A DNA stretch of 64,000 bases, taken from assembly GCA_038503075.1 (NCBI GenBank), contig JBCAML010000009.1:1364001-1428000 (forward strand), read 5' to 3'. The position numbers and the translations under genes were made by a program. This stretch comes from Gyromitra esculenta. Taxonomy: Eukaryota; Ascomycota; Pezizomycetes; Pezizales; Discinaceae. Shown piece after piece: positions 44,701 to 54,133 of the stretch. How positions within the stretch are numbered: position 1 is the first letter of the stretch; each line of letters starts with the position of its first letter. Under the pieces are notes generated by a model. It searched no databases, had not been told where the DNA came from, and saw only the letters and a list, made by a program, of their open reading frames with translations.

Positions 44701-45390
44701 GCTACTACTAAAGTTTCGCCCTTTTTTGCAAATTACGGTTACCATCCCCGCTTTGACACTTCTATTGTTCCTTCAACAGCCATTGCCCAAAGCCTAGACT
44801 CCTCTAACTTCGCGACCACGATGCAAAACCTATATGACTACCTTACGGTTCAAATTCGGGCAGCCCAAGATATCCAGGAGATCTCTACTAATAGACATCG
44901 AACTCCCGCCCCAGCCTATCAAGTCAATGACCAGGTATTCGTGTCAATGAAGAACATTAGAACAGTCCGTAACGCACGGAAACTCGACTGGAAATGGATG
45001 GGACCGTACCCAGTAAAGAAGATAGTCTCACCTTTTGCATATGAGATTGATCTTCCTTCTTCAGTCAAGTACCATCCTGTTTTTCATGTGTCGCTCCTTA
45101 AGCCCGCTGCCGACGATCCTCTTCCAGGACAAGTCCTACCTCCTCCACCTCCAATTATCGTTAACCAGCAGGAGGAATATTTCATTGAGAAAATCCTCGA
45201 ACAACGAATACACCGTGGACGACAACAATACCTCGTCGAATGGACCGGTTATGCTCACCCTACCTGGGAACCCGCTGAAGATCTCGTAGACACGTCGGCG
45301 CTAAAAGAATTCTTAACCATCCCGACCTCGGTTACTCCTAGTGTTCGCAGGAGCTCACGCTTGAAGAGGGGAGCTACTTTCATGGATTAA
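41695..45390 (+). CDS. E1 pol polyprotein (protease, RT, RNase H, integrase, chromodomain)
   Basis: About 1,230 codons entered by frameshift. In order: protease LLDTGASGFAF (about residue 60); RT with KLDLRDGYHQIRI and YLDDILIYSD (about 420); RNase H from VETDASDFVSGG (about 565); integrase zinc domain GHPGRDKTFELI...CHICQ (about 800-840); catalytic Asp, Asp, Glu in SMDFVTSLP, SDRGTQF and TDGQTERLN; GPY-type domain; chromodomain EEYFIEKILEQR...LVEWTGYAHPTWEPAED (about 1160-1205). All catalytic residues are present. The last codons run into the 3' LTR, which starts at 45378. Confidence 0.96.
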   Translation, partial: LVQPRSISDPTLVSNFLPLSAFSISGFSVSGISVEDQLDGEHFVVACKISHSNKVINTHALLDTGASGFAFIDKKFASHHSLPLTLLKTPRQLEVIDGRPVASGDITHIAKLNLSIGNHQEQAPCFVTQLGHYPLVLGIPWMKHHDVHLQFADKRIEFNSKLCTTHCAPHSPVVISPSIPAPPRLNMSFIGAASFRTLARKRTHQAYAMSLYEINKLIDNTTTKEEWKSRIPAEYHDFLDMFDKAKAQGLPPHRPYDHKIQLMEGKDAPFGPLYGMSREELIVLKKYIEDNLEKGFIRASSSPAGSPVLFVKKADGSLRLCVDYRGLNAITVKDRYTSPLIRETLDRLAKAQWYTKLDLRDGYHQIRIAEGEEWKTAFRTRYGLYEYQVMPFGLTNAPGTFQRFVNDCLTEYLDIFCTAYLDDILIYSDTFDEHQTHVRKVLQTLKDNNILLKPEKCEFEVQTTKYLGLILTPDGIKMDEEKLKAVREWGTPKSVKDVQAFLGFANFYRRFILGFSKLASPLTALTRKGINFEWTVEADIAFENLKYAFTTAPILIHFDPDKKIIVETDASDFVSGGVLSQYDDAGILHPVAFFSKKHSPAECNYEIYDKELLAIIRVFEEWRPELEGSKHPIDVISDHKNLEYFMSTKQLNRRQARWAEYLSRFDFVITYRPGSQGGKPDALTRRSGDLPKEGDERLAHQSQVVLKKENIDPKISLLSASLSNEAAELDVPLKKLFLEGYIADKFPEKILLALKNKDRQSKEITLSECTEENNRLYYREKLYVPDFDPLRLELIRRHNDAPAAGHPGRDKTFELISRSFYWPKMRETIGRYVRNCHICQKAKPVTQRTQGVLRPLPIPNRPWQEISMDFVTSLPESEGYDAILVIVDRLSKMRHLIPCNTTVNSRDVADLYLQHVWKLHGLPTYVTSDRGTQFTAHFWKELCKRLGIQARMSTAFHPETDGQTERLNAVMEQYLRSYVSYQQGDWSKWLAMVEFSANNQESATTKVSPFFANYGYHPRFDTSIVPSTAIAQSLDSSNFATTMQNLYDYLTVQIRAAQDIQEISTNRHRTPAPAYQVNDQVFVSMKNIRTVRNARKLDWKWMGPYPVKKIVSPFAYEIDLPSSVKYHPVFHVSLLKPAADDPLPGQVLPPPPPIIVNQQEEYFIEKILEQRIHRGRQQYLVEWTGYAHPTWEPAEDLVDTSALKEFLTIPTSVTPSVRRSSRLKRGATFMD

Positions 45391-45828
45391 TTTAGAAGAT
45401 GAATTGTGGGTTGATTAAGCGATTGTTTTGATTGTTTGAATGGTTATTTAATCTCTTTGTTGTTCGGTTATATTTAAGGCTGTTGGAACAATGTCTTTGT
45501 GTTTCGGTTGCTGTCGGGTTGTTGTTGGTGTTACCGAAAAGCGGGGTATTTAAGGAAGGGTTTTGGTCGTTGTTGTTTTTACTTCTTTTCTCTCCTTAAG
45601 CAACGTTCTCGTTTACCTTCTTCGGTACTGGTTAAGAAATACTACCTCGATTCTATCTTAGAATCCTCGCTGTCGCTGTCCATCTCGCTGCACTTATCTC
45701 GCCTTGAGATAGACCCCTCGTAGAACCTGTAGAAACGCTGCACTCTTTGAACGCGTTGATACCTCATTAAGTAGCACTGCTCACCTTCAGGGATACTGAA
45801 GGGCTTAACGAGGGACTCGACCGTGAGA
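45378..45828 (+). repeat. 3' LTR of E1
   Basis: 451 bp, preceded by the polypurine tract GAAGAGGGGAG. It differs from the 5' LTR mostly by transitions. Confidence 0.95.
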
Positions 45829-46701
45829 GAAAGCTGCTCGTATCGTGTTGAACTTGTCACTAGCCGTTTTGGCCGCAGCAGTTGAATTCGGCAGCGTTAG
45901 TGATCCTGCAGGTTCTTCCACAAGTGCTTTGCCCGCCTTTATGTGTTCTTCCGTGGCGTCCAGGTATGGCTGTAACTTCTGAATGAAAGATTTTGGGGAA
46001 TCTTTGTCGATTACCTTTCGAGGAATGGGAGTTGGATTCGCGGACAGGGCGAAAGCTAGGCGAAGATAGTCTCGATGCAAAGTATGGGCCAATGTCGCAG
46101 CTTCATGCATCTTCGATTCTGTTGAAGGGAGATAATTCCACTGGTCATGAACGTAACGTGCAACTGTATCTCGCTGTCGCTCTATGAGCTTCATCGCTTT
46201 TGACATTGCAGGGTCCTTATCAATATCAGCCATTTCGGCGTCGGATTTGGAATCGAGATCAACCGTGTCGTCGTCGTCGTTGTCGTTGTCACCATCGTCA
46301 CCGTCGTTGTCGGAAATCACATGAACCATTGCCTCGCCCTTGAATTTGGGAAAATGTCGGGAGCTTATGAAACGATCATCGCTGTACGTTTGCGCTTTAT
46401 CGAGAGCTTCTTTGAGATCAGTCTTCAACGAGGCTTTTCTTCTGGCTGTTGCACTGTTCGCCAATTTTTGTTTGATAATGTCGACTTCGTCGTCTTTCTT
46501 TGCCATTTTGATCCTGAAAGCAGTATGGGCTCTATGGGTGGCGATTTTCGGAGGAAAAGGGGTTCCCTGTTTCTGAGCAAGCTGAATGGCCTTCATAACC
46601 GCTTTTTTCCTATCATTTGTAGGTTTCTTGTGATAGGCAGCGACGAGAGAGTTCGTTTCCTTTGCTGGGACAGCGGCGGCGGCGGTACTGGAAGAAGCCA
46701 T

Positions 46702-47076
46702 GTATGCGATGAATATGGTTTAATGGTTTAAATCAAGAATGTAGAGTACGGGAGTGATTTGAGAGCTAATTGTTGGGCGGTGAAAGCTACGCCTTTTTAT
46801 ACGGATAAAAGAGAATATATTGATAAACAATAAGTGTGTTAACTGCCGGTAATCAATTGCTGCATTTTGCATAATGCAATGTTTTCTTGATATGGAAATA
46901 ACACGGAGAAACAATCAAGTCATTTTAAGAAAACAGCCGCGTCAGATTGGGAAAATGCTAAGAACAACATATGTGACCCCACAAATCCAACTAGAACTCA
47001 TGCACATTCTTTGCCCTTTTTGGACTTGGACGCCTGTCCTTCCTCCTCGGAAGATTCGGTGCATGATCTTTTGCGC
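46702..47076. other. intergenic, promoter of the split gene
   Basis: AT-rich, with no supported gene. It lies upstream of the ATG at 46701. Confidence 0.35.
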
Positions 47077-47748
47077 TTATTGAATCGCATATGCTCTATT
47101 TGGCCTAGGGGAGGTTCTTTGTGAGAAATTAGCAACAAGTTTCTCCAGGGGCTTGTCAAAATTCCCATGAATAAGAGTGCGATAGAAAGTCATCAATAAA
47201 TCGTAAAGAGAGGGAGTGTACGAGTTACCTTCAGTGTCCTGGGTGGCTGCTGCTGCTGCTGCTGGTATAGTGTCGGCTCTCTCCGAAGAAAGGGGTGTCA
47301 GAGGACTCTCTGCACTCTCAGCAGACGGGGTTGGGGAATTGCCAGTAGTACAAAAAGACAGAAGAGTCAATACACTTCCGGTGTTCTCAGCAGCAGAGGG
47401 TGACGAGGAACAGTCTAGAGGGATAACTGTCAGGGATGTTGTACCCTGATTGTCATCTGATTGAGAGGACCTCGGCGAGCCGCCAACAGCTGCAAACGAC
47501 AGTGGCGGAAACATTTCCTCTGTTGCATCGGAATAAACACTGTCGTTTGAGATTGAAGACGGCGATTGTAATCTCCGTCCTATAGGGGACGTGGTGATCG
47601 AAGAAACACGACTGTTATTCGGAGGGACGGCTCCTGCACGGCGATACAGAACGAGCCAATCTTGCAGTTTAGACACAAATTCCCTCAGAAGCTGCGTGGT
47701 TAAAGTGATGTGAAAGTAGTCGAGATCAGTTGTATAAGATTCGTCCAT
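47077..47748 (-). CDS. hypothetical Ser-rich protein, about 223 aa
   Basis: From the ATG at 47748 the product starts MDESYTTDLDYFHITLTTQL. A helical segment of about 45 residues follows, then a long low-complexity Ser/Thr/Pro-rich middle with an Ala run, and a final helical segment ending in YAIQ. No signal peptide, membrane helix or known motif is seen. An upstream open frame (47790-48026) could be another exon, but the intron borders do not keep phase cleanly. Confidence 0.4.
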   Translation of the reverse strand: MDESYTTDLDYFHITLTTQLLREFVSKLQDWLVLYRRAGAVPPNNSRVSSITTSPIGRRLQSPSSISNDSVYSDATEEMFPPLSFAAVGGSPRSSQSDDNQGTTSLTVIPLDCSSSPSAAENTGSVLTLLSFCTTGNSPTPSAESAESPLTPLSSERADTIPAAAAAATQDTEGNSYTPSLYDLLMTFYRTLIHGNFDKPLEKLVANFSQRTSPRPNRAYAIQ

Positions 47749-48773
47749 AAGGAACAGTCTAGAGGGACGACCATTAGTAAAAATAAAGATTACAGGGGAT
47801 AGCAACAAACATTATCTCCCCAAAACTCGGTGTGATCGCGTCCATTGGATAAGAGCGAATGTAGTTTGTCCTGGCGGATGTTAGTAAAATTCCATACTGC
47901 GGATATGCGGGACGCACTTGATAGTATTAATACCTTCCGCAGATCCGGCAAAAGGTAGGTTCCTGGCAGGCATACTGAAAACGATGGTGAGCCGATTTGG
48001 GGAAAAAATGGAAGAGGGGTGGTCAAAAGAGGAGTGTCAGGAAGAGGATGATACTACTGTGGTAGAGAGGAAATAATAGTTTAGGTCGACAGAAGGATCA
48101 TTATAAATACTTGAGATGCCTTTTGGATTGCATGTGTTTGCTTGTTCGTGGAGGGATAGGAGTACAATTTGTGATGTAAAACACTATCTGATTAAGTGGA
48201 TTAATGCAACTGCGGTTGGTAATTTGTGCGGGATATAAACCCTGCCACTGCGCGGCTGCCGGGCCCAACTGGCATTTCTTTCAGTGCGGACGGGCCCACT
48301 TACTGATTTCAGAGACATGACCCTGTTCGCTGTTCGCGGCTACCGGGCTCAATTAGCCTTCGATGTGTGTGCTGACGGGCCCATTTACTTGTTACAGAAC
48401 GCACGATCCCTTTCGCAGTTTAATGCAACTGTGCGCCTGTCGGGCTCACCGCTCTTGTTGGCTTACGATTGAGCGGGCTTCATTCCTCCGTGTCCAAGAC
48501 CCGCTTGTCTGTTGGTAGTTGGGGGTGTCATCTGGTCTAGACTCATGCCAATGCACCCGCTTCGTGGCAGTGGCAAAATTGGTGCGGGCTTGCAAGCCTG
48601 TGATTTCGTGGTGCATCGGGCCTAGTAGTGGCGTTTAAACTGAGTGTCTTCCAGTCTGCCCTTGAATGAGGGAAATAGCGGCATATTGCGGGGCGAGCCA
48701 GCTTGGAATACCAGAAACAGGATAGTCGTTCGCGGAGAAAATTCTCGGGTACCCCAAATGGTAGTACTTCCGG
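47749..48773. other. intergenic with a degenerate tandem repeat
   Basis: No gene is supported. From about 48250 to 48450, roughly 85-bp units sharing CGGCTRCCGGGCYCAA and a downstream GACGGGCCCA block occur about two and a half times with many C/T and G/A differences. Confidence 0.4.
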
Positions 48774-49183
48774 TCTCAAGGGGCGAGGTTTATCTTCAAG
48801 CTCTCAGGTATCCCCCGAGATGAGCAGTGCTACTTGAAGGGAAAACTAAGCGACGAGAGTGTTTACGAGATTCCACAGGCTCTACGGGGTGTTCAAGTAT
48901 AGAGGACTTGAGGACGGCGACAGCGAAAGGTTTATAAGGTAAACCGAGGTTTGTATTGTGAAATACAAGAGTGTACGATAGAAGACGTTGCTTAAGAAGA
49001 GAAGAAGAAAAAGTACAACAAGAGGGGAAAGCCCTTCGCTTATATACCCATAATCCATCTCTTTGATGACAAACGCATGACTCATTGTAAATGAAAACCA
49101 AGGAAAACGTAACGAACAATAACAAAGCAACGCAATCAAACAACCATACCATCCATTAAACAACCTAACAACCATCCATGAAA
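48774..49183 (-). repeat. 3' LTR of E3
   Basis: 410 bp; begins TTTCATGG and ends TTGAGA on the minus strand. Contains TATA (GGTATATAAGC), the AAGCAACGT segment and the two conserved hairpins. Confidence 0.93.
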
Positions 49184-49194
49184 GTACCCCCCCC

Positions 49195-52152
49195 TTACAG
49201 CCGTGAGCTCCTGCGAACACTAGCTAGATCTTCCTTAGGTTTGTTCGGATAACGTTGGTGAAAGAGATCTACTGCCTCAGTTTCTCTGTGATATTCCGAA
49301 GGTTCCCAGGTGGGCAAGGCATATCCTGTCCATTCAACCAAGTATTGGAGTTTTCCTCGGTAAAGGCGTGAGTCTAATATACTCTCGATGAGATATTCCT
49401 CATGGTCGTTAACTTGGACAGGGGGAGGTGGTGGAATAGTTTGACTAGGGAGTGGGTCGGTAGGAGCTGCTTTGAGCAATGAAACGTGGAATACCGGATG
49501 GTATTTCATCGATACCGGTAGATCTATTTCATATGCATGCGCCGAGATTATTTTCTTCACCGAAAAGGGGCCACTCCATTTCCAGTCCAACTTCCTCGAG
49601 TTTCTAGTTGTTCTCATATTTTTCATTGATATGAAAACCTGGTCATTAACTTTGAATGAGGGGGCAGGGGTACGGTGCTTGTTACTACTGGTCTCGTAGA
49701 TATCCTGAGCCGTTTTCATCTGTACTCGAAGGAAGTCTCTAAGTTCTTCCATTTTCAGAGCAAAGAGGTTGGCGTCAAGGGTTTGTGGGGAGCGATCATT
49801 AGGGACGACAGAAGTGTCAAAGCGAGGGTGGTAACCGTAATTGGCGAAGAAGGGGGTGGCCTTAGTGCTAGCTGATTCTTGATTGTTGGCCGCAAATTCT
49901 GCAATTGGCAACCATTTTACCCAGTCGTCTTGTTGATACGAAACATAGCAACGAAGATACTGTTCCATAGTGGCATTGAGACGCTCCGTTTGGCCGTCTG
50001 TTTCCGGGTGAAAGGACATTGACATGCGGGCGGAGATATTTAAACGCTGGCAAAGGTGTTTCCAAAACTTAGCGGTAAACTACGTTCCCCTATCGGAAGT
50101 GATGTAGGAAGGTAGTCCGTAGAGCTTCCAAACATTCTTGAGGTAGAGTTCTGCCGTGTTTTCAGCATTGACAGTAGTATCACAGGGGATTAGGTGTCGC
50201 ATTTTCGATAACCTGTCTACTACGACCATTATTGCATTAAAGCCGTCGGATTCCGGGAGACCAGTAACAAAGTCCATCGATAGTTCTTCCCAAGGACGGT
50301 TAGGAATTGGAAGGGGCTTAAGGACGCCATGGGTGCCGAGTGTGTTAGGCTTCGCTCATCGGCAGGTATATACTCTCTCATTTTAGGCCAATAAAATTGT
50401 CTAGAGATGAGTTTGAAGGATTTTTCACGTCCTGGGTGGCCGGCAGAGGGGGCGTCGTGATATCTTTGCAAAATGAGGAGGCGAAGAGGGTCATAGTCGG
50501 GAACATACAGCTTTTGTCGGTAGAAAAGGTGGCCATTTGACTCGGTACAGTCGCCCAAGGTAATTTCCTTAGATTGTTGTTCGCCATTCTTAAGTGCTAA
50601 TAGGACTTTTTGTGGGAATGGGTCAGCAATATATCCGAGGTTGATCAAGGTTTCGAGGGGGGCATCCAATTCAGCGGGTTCATTTGACAAAGAACCCGAA
50701 AACAAACTTAGCTTAGGATCCAAATTCTTCTCCTTCAAGACTACCTGATGTTGGTGTTGCAGTCTTTCATCCCCTTCTTCAGGGAGATCTCCCGATCTCC
50801 GAGTCAGTGCGTCCGGCTTCCCTCCCTGTACTCCTGGTCGGTAAGTGATCACGAAGTCGAAGCGCGAGAGGTATTCTGCCCATCGGACTTGTCTTCGGTT
50901 GAGCTGTTTTGTTGTCATAAAATACTCCAAATTTTTATGATCAGTGATGACGGAGATGGGTAGTTCTGAGCCTTCGAGTTCTGGTCTCCATTCCTCGAAA
51001 CAACGGATGATAGCTAGGAGTTCCTTGTCATAAATTTCATAATTGCACTCAGCGGGTGAATGTTTTTTTGAAAAAAATGCCACGGGGTGAAGCACGCCAT
51101 TATCATCGAGTTGGGAGAGAACACCACCGGAGACGAAGTCAGATGCATCTGATTCCACAAAGATCTTCCTTCGGGGGTCGAAGTGGATGAGTACTGGGGC
51201 TTTAGTAAAGGCGTCCTTTAGATTTTCGAACGCGAGTTCAGCTTCAACCGTCCATTCGAAGGTGATGCCTTTTTTTGTAAAGGCAGTGAGAGGGGCAGCA
51301 AGGCGAGAAAATCCTAGAATAAACCTTCGGTAGAAGTTTGCGAACCCTAGGAAGGCTTGCACGTTTTTGACACATTTGGGTCGATTCCAGTCGCGCACCG
51401 CTTTGAGTTTGTCCTCGTCCATCTTGATTCCTTCAGGCGTAAGGATTAGGCCGAGGTATTTTATTGATTGGACATGGAATTCACACTTCTCAGGTTTGAG
51501 AAGGATGTTATTGGCTTTAAGGGCATTGAGGACTTGTCTGACGTGTACTTTGTGTTCTGCGAGGGTATCACTATAGATTAGGATATCGTCGAGATACGCT
51601 GTGCAGAATAGGTCCAAGTATTCTCGAAGGGAGTCGTTGACGAAGCGTTGGAAGGTTCCAGGGGCGTTGGTGAGGCCGAATGGCATTACCATGTATTCAT
51701 ACAAGCCATATCGGGTTCGAAAGGCTGTTTTCCATTCCTCTCCCTCGGCGATGCGAATTTGGTGAAAACCGTCACGGAGATCGAGTTTGGAGTACCACTG
51801 AGCTTTCGCAAGGCGATCCAAGGTTTCTTTAATCAGGGGGGAAGTATATCGGTCCTTAACCGTGAGAGCGTTAAGGCCACGGTAATCGACACAAAGGCGG
51901 AGGGAACCATCGGGTTTGGCGGCGAAGAGGACTGGGGAACCGGCGGAAGATGAACTGGCACGGATAAACCCTTTTTCTAAGTTGTCTTCGATATACTTCT
52001 TGAGAACTAGAAGTTCATCTCGTGACATACCATAGAGTGGGCCGAATGGTGGTTCCTTGCCTTCTTGCAGGGTGATCTTATGGTCATAGGGTCGTCGGGG
52101 GGGGAGTCCTTGAGCTTTAGCTTTATCGAACATATCCAGATATTCGTGGTAC
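49195..52152 (-). pseudogene. E3 pol, distal part (RT to chromodomain), broken
   Basis: Continues from FDKAKAQGLPPRRPYDH through RT (YLDDILIYSD), RNase H and the integrase zinc region. About 30 bases are missing near 50360, removing the CxxC half of the zinc domain and changing frame. A TAG stop replaces the Gln after SDRGT (50080). The C-terminal part with TDGQTERLN and the chromodomain (EEYLIESILDSR...WTGYALPTWEPSE) is otherwise well preserved. Confidence 0.9.
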
Positions 52153-52565
52153 TTTCACGGATGAAGCGAAATGATGGGTTAGGGTTCGAGAAGTAACGGT
52201 TGTAATGGATGAGGGTTTCTTTTATAATGTCTTTGTTGTTCGGTTGCGTTTCGGTTATTAGTCATGTGAAGGGTTGCGGGGTATATAAGGGATGGATTTC
52301 AGATGGTCGTTATGGTTTTCTTCTCTTTCTTTAAGCAACGTTCTTACTTTACTTCTGCTGTATTACTTTAAACACTATCTCGATTCTACCTCAGAATCCT
52401 CGCTGTCGCTGTCGCCGTGAGAACCTTCATACTTAACTCGCCTTGAGTTAGACCCCCGTAGGACCTGTAGAAACATCATGACTCTTGTCGATTGATCTCT
52501 CGCTTAAGTAGCACTGCTCACCTTCAGGGATACTGAAGGGCTTAACGAGGGATCGAACCGTGAGA
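52153..52565 (+). repeat. 5' LTR of E2
   Basis: TATA box GGTATATAAGG, then AAGCAACGT about 50 nt on. Ends CCGTGAGA, followed at once by TTACGTTGCTTCC as the primer-binding site. Confidence 0.94.
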
Positions 52566-52761
52566 TTACGTTGCTTCCTTCTCTACACCTCCTACTTTGA
52601 CGCCCCTTTATGGAACTCATTGCTTGGATTCACCAATCCATCTTGCAAGTTTTCCCCTGTCTAGCACCACGAAGACCCCAAACCATCGTCGAAATCACTC
52701 CTGAGTGGCTCGATCACCATTACTTACGCACCAATTCTCTCCCGTGCGACAAACCTAGATC

Positions 52762-54099
52762 ATGAGTGCTTCCGCCCCCGCCGCCTCCTCCTCTGAAGAA
52801 GCCATCGTCACCACCCCCCGCTTCCCTACAAAAGAAGCATTCGCCCAGGCCTATAGAGACGACCCCTTTGAGTTATATAATCGACTCCGGGAACTCAATC
52901 AGGCCCTCGAGGATCAGATCGACGTCCTACAAGAAGGAACACAGGAGCTTGAAATAAAGCTCAACACTGCTCAGATCCAAACGAACAACGCCAACCATCA
53001 CGCTCAACAACAAGATCAACGGGTCAATGACGCCTCAACGCTCATTGATCGACTACGTCGTGAACGAAACGAAGCCCGCGCAGCCCTCTCCCTTCCCCCG
53101 GCTCCACCAAATCTTACTGCCACTCCTCCACCACCATCAGCCACCACCCATCGCTCCGAACGAATGCCGGATCCAGAGAAATTCGACGGATCCAGAGCAA
53201 AACTCCCTGGTTTCATTCTCCAACTTCGATCAAAACTTGCAGTTAACCGAGACAGATTCGCTGATGAGAATACCATGATTCTCTATACAATCAACCGGTT
53301 GGAAGGAGCAGCCCTGGAACAAGTTCGACACACGGTCCTTCCCTCAGGCCTCACAACCTGGACCAACGCCGCCGCCCTCATCGCCGCTCTGGAAACCGCT
53401 TTTGGTGACCCCGACCCCACCGGTACAGCCCGCCGAGAACTGCATCAACTCAGACAAGGCAAACGAGACTTCTCCGCCTACCTGGCAGATTTCCAGCGCA
53501 TCATGGGGCAATTGAACTTTGATGAAAATTCGAAGACGGATGCCCTCGAACACGGTATGTCGGAAGAGCTAAAGGAAGCTATGGTCTTCGCCGCCGCTAC
53601 CCCCACAACCCTCGACAACATGGTTCTAGTTCTCACCCGAATGGACAACCGCATCCGAGCCCGCAAGGCAGAGAAACGGGGAAACAATCGAGAGAACATG
53701 GGACAATTCAGTGCCTCCACCAATGCAATAACCCCTTTTGTCCCCGCCTCATCATTCGTACCAGGCGGCCTAGCCCCTATGGATCTCTCCTTCGGACGTA
53801 CCAGTAACCTTTCGCGCCCCTCGCAGGACCAAAGATACACTATGGTCAACGGCAGGAGAAAGCTATCGGAAGAAGAGAAACAGTGGCGCCGCTCCACAGG
53901 CAAGTGTATGTTCTGCGCCGCTCCCGACCACTCTTACGCCAACTGCCCGTCAGCCCCCAAAAAACCCACGATGAGAGGAGCTCTCACCGCTCCCCCCGCC
54001 AACCGTACACCTCCCGCCTCTTCCCTACCACCACCACCTCTTCCTCCTCAGTTTTTCGCTCTGGAATCATCCAGCGCCTCCGAGGAGGCTTTAAACTAG
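52762..54099 (+). CDS. E2 gag
   Basis: 445 residues, closely similar to E1 gag throughout (RFPTKEAFAQAYRDDP start, RSERMPDPEKFDGSRAKLPG core, zinc knuckle CMFCAAPDHSYANC). The frame is intact and ends TTA-AAC-TAG. Confidence 0.95.
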   Translation: MSASAPAASSSEEAIVTTPRFPTKEAFAQAYRDDPFELYNRLRELNQALEDQIDVLQEGTQELEIKLNTAQIQTNNANHHAQQQDQRVNDASTLIDRLRRERNEARAALSLPPAPPNLTATPPPPSATTHRSERMPDPEKFDGSRAKLPGFILQLRSKLAVNRDRFADENTMILYTINRLEGAALEQVRHTVLPSGLTTWTNAAALIAALETAFGDPDPTGTARRELHQLRQGKRDFSAYLADFQRIMGQLNFDENSKTDALEHGMSEELKEAMVFAAATPTTLDNMVLVLTRMDNRIRARKAEKRGNNRENMGQFSASTNAITPFVPASSFVPGGLAPMDLSFGRTSNLSRPSQDQRYTMVNGRRKLSEEEKQWRRSTGKCMFCAAPDHSYANCPSAPKKPTMRGALTAPPANRTPPASSLPPPPLPPQFFALESSSASEEALN

Positions 54100-54133
54100 T
54101 TTCACCGAAGTTGACCAGTGACCCAACTCCGGT
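54090..54133 (+). promoter_or_regulatory. programmed -1 frameshift signal of E2
   Basis: TTTAAAC at 54090-54096 directly before TAG, then a 7-nt spacer and a 10-position stem (54104-54113 with 54124-54133; nine pairs, one mismatch). The stem sequence differs from E1 and E3 but pairing is kept. The loop again has GTGACCC. Confidence 0.78.

Larger units (their letters stand above)
39886..45828 (+). mobile_element. LTR retrotransposon E1 (family A), complete with intact ORFs
   Basis: 5,943 bp with two 451-bp LTRs (39886-40336 and 45378-45828), ends TTTCA...TGAGA and target duplication GAAAG. Gag and pol are both open. The LTRs differ at roughly two dozen positions by eye, mostly C/T or G/A transitions, so the insertion is not very recent although the ORFs look functional. 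It is a Ty3/gypsy chromovirus with an arrangement like the Tf1/sushi group. Confidence 0.96.
39131..46701 (-). pseudogene. unknown host gene split by retrotransposon E1
   Basis: The 5' part (46701-45829) starts at ATG and encodes about 290 residues. It is Lys/Ala-rich, then very acidic (a run of Asp around residues 130-150), then helical. The 3' part (39885-39131) encodes about 250 residues with no recognised domain. Between them lies E1, flanked on both sides by GAAAG (39881-39885, 45829-45833). With one GAAAG removed the two frames are continuous, giving about 540 residues uninterrupted. I do not recognise the family; low-complexity acidic and coiled segments suggest a nuclear or scaffold protein, but that is a guess. 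Confidence 0.75.

Noticed and set aside
47790..48026. Upstream exon of the hypothetical gene at 47077
   Set aside because: The open frame lacks an ATG, and the best intron borders do not join it in phase with the downstream ORF.
53883..54095. Extension of E2 pol upstream into gag
   Set aside because: The frame is open only as a shadow of gag. The slippery site at 54090-54096 marks the real entry point.
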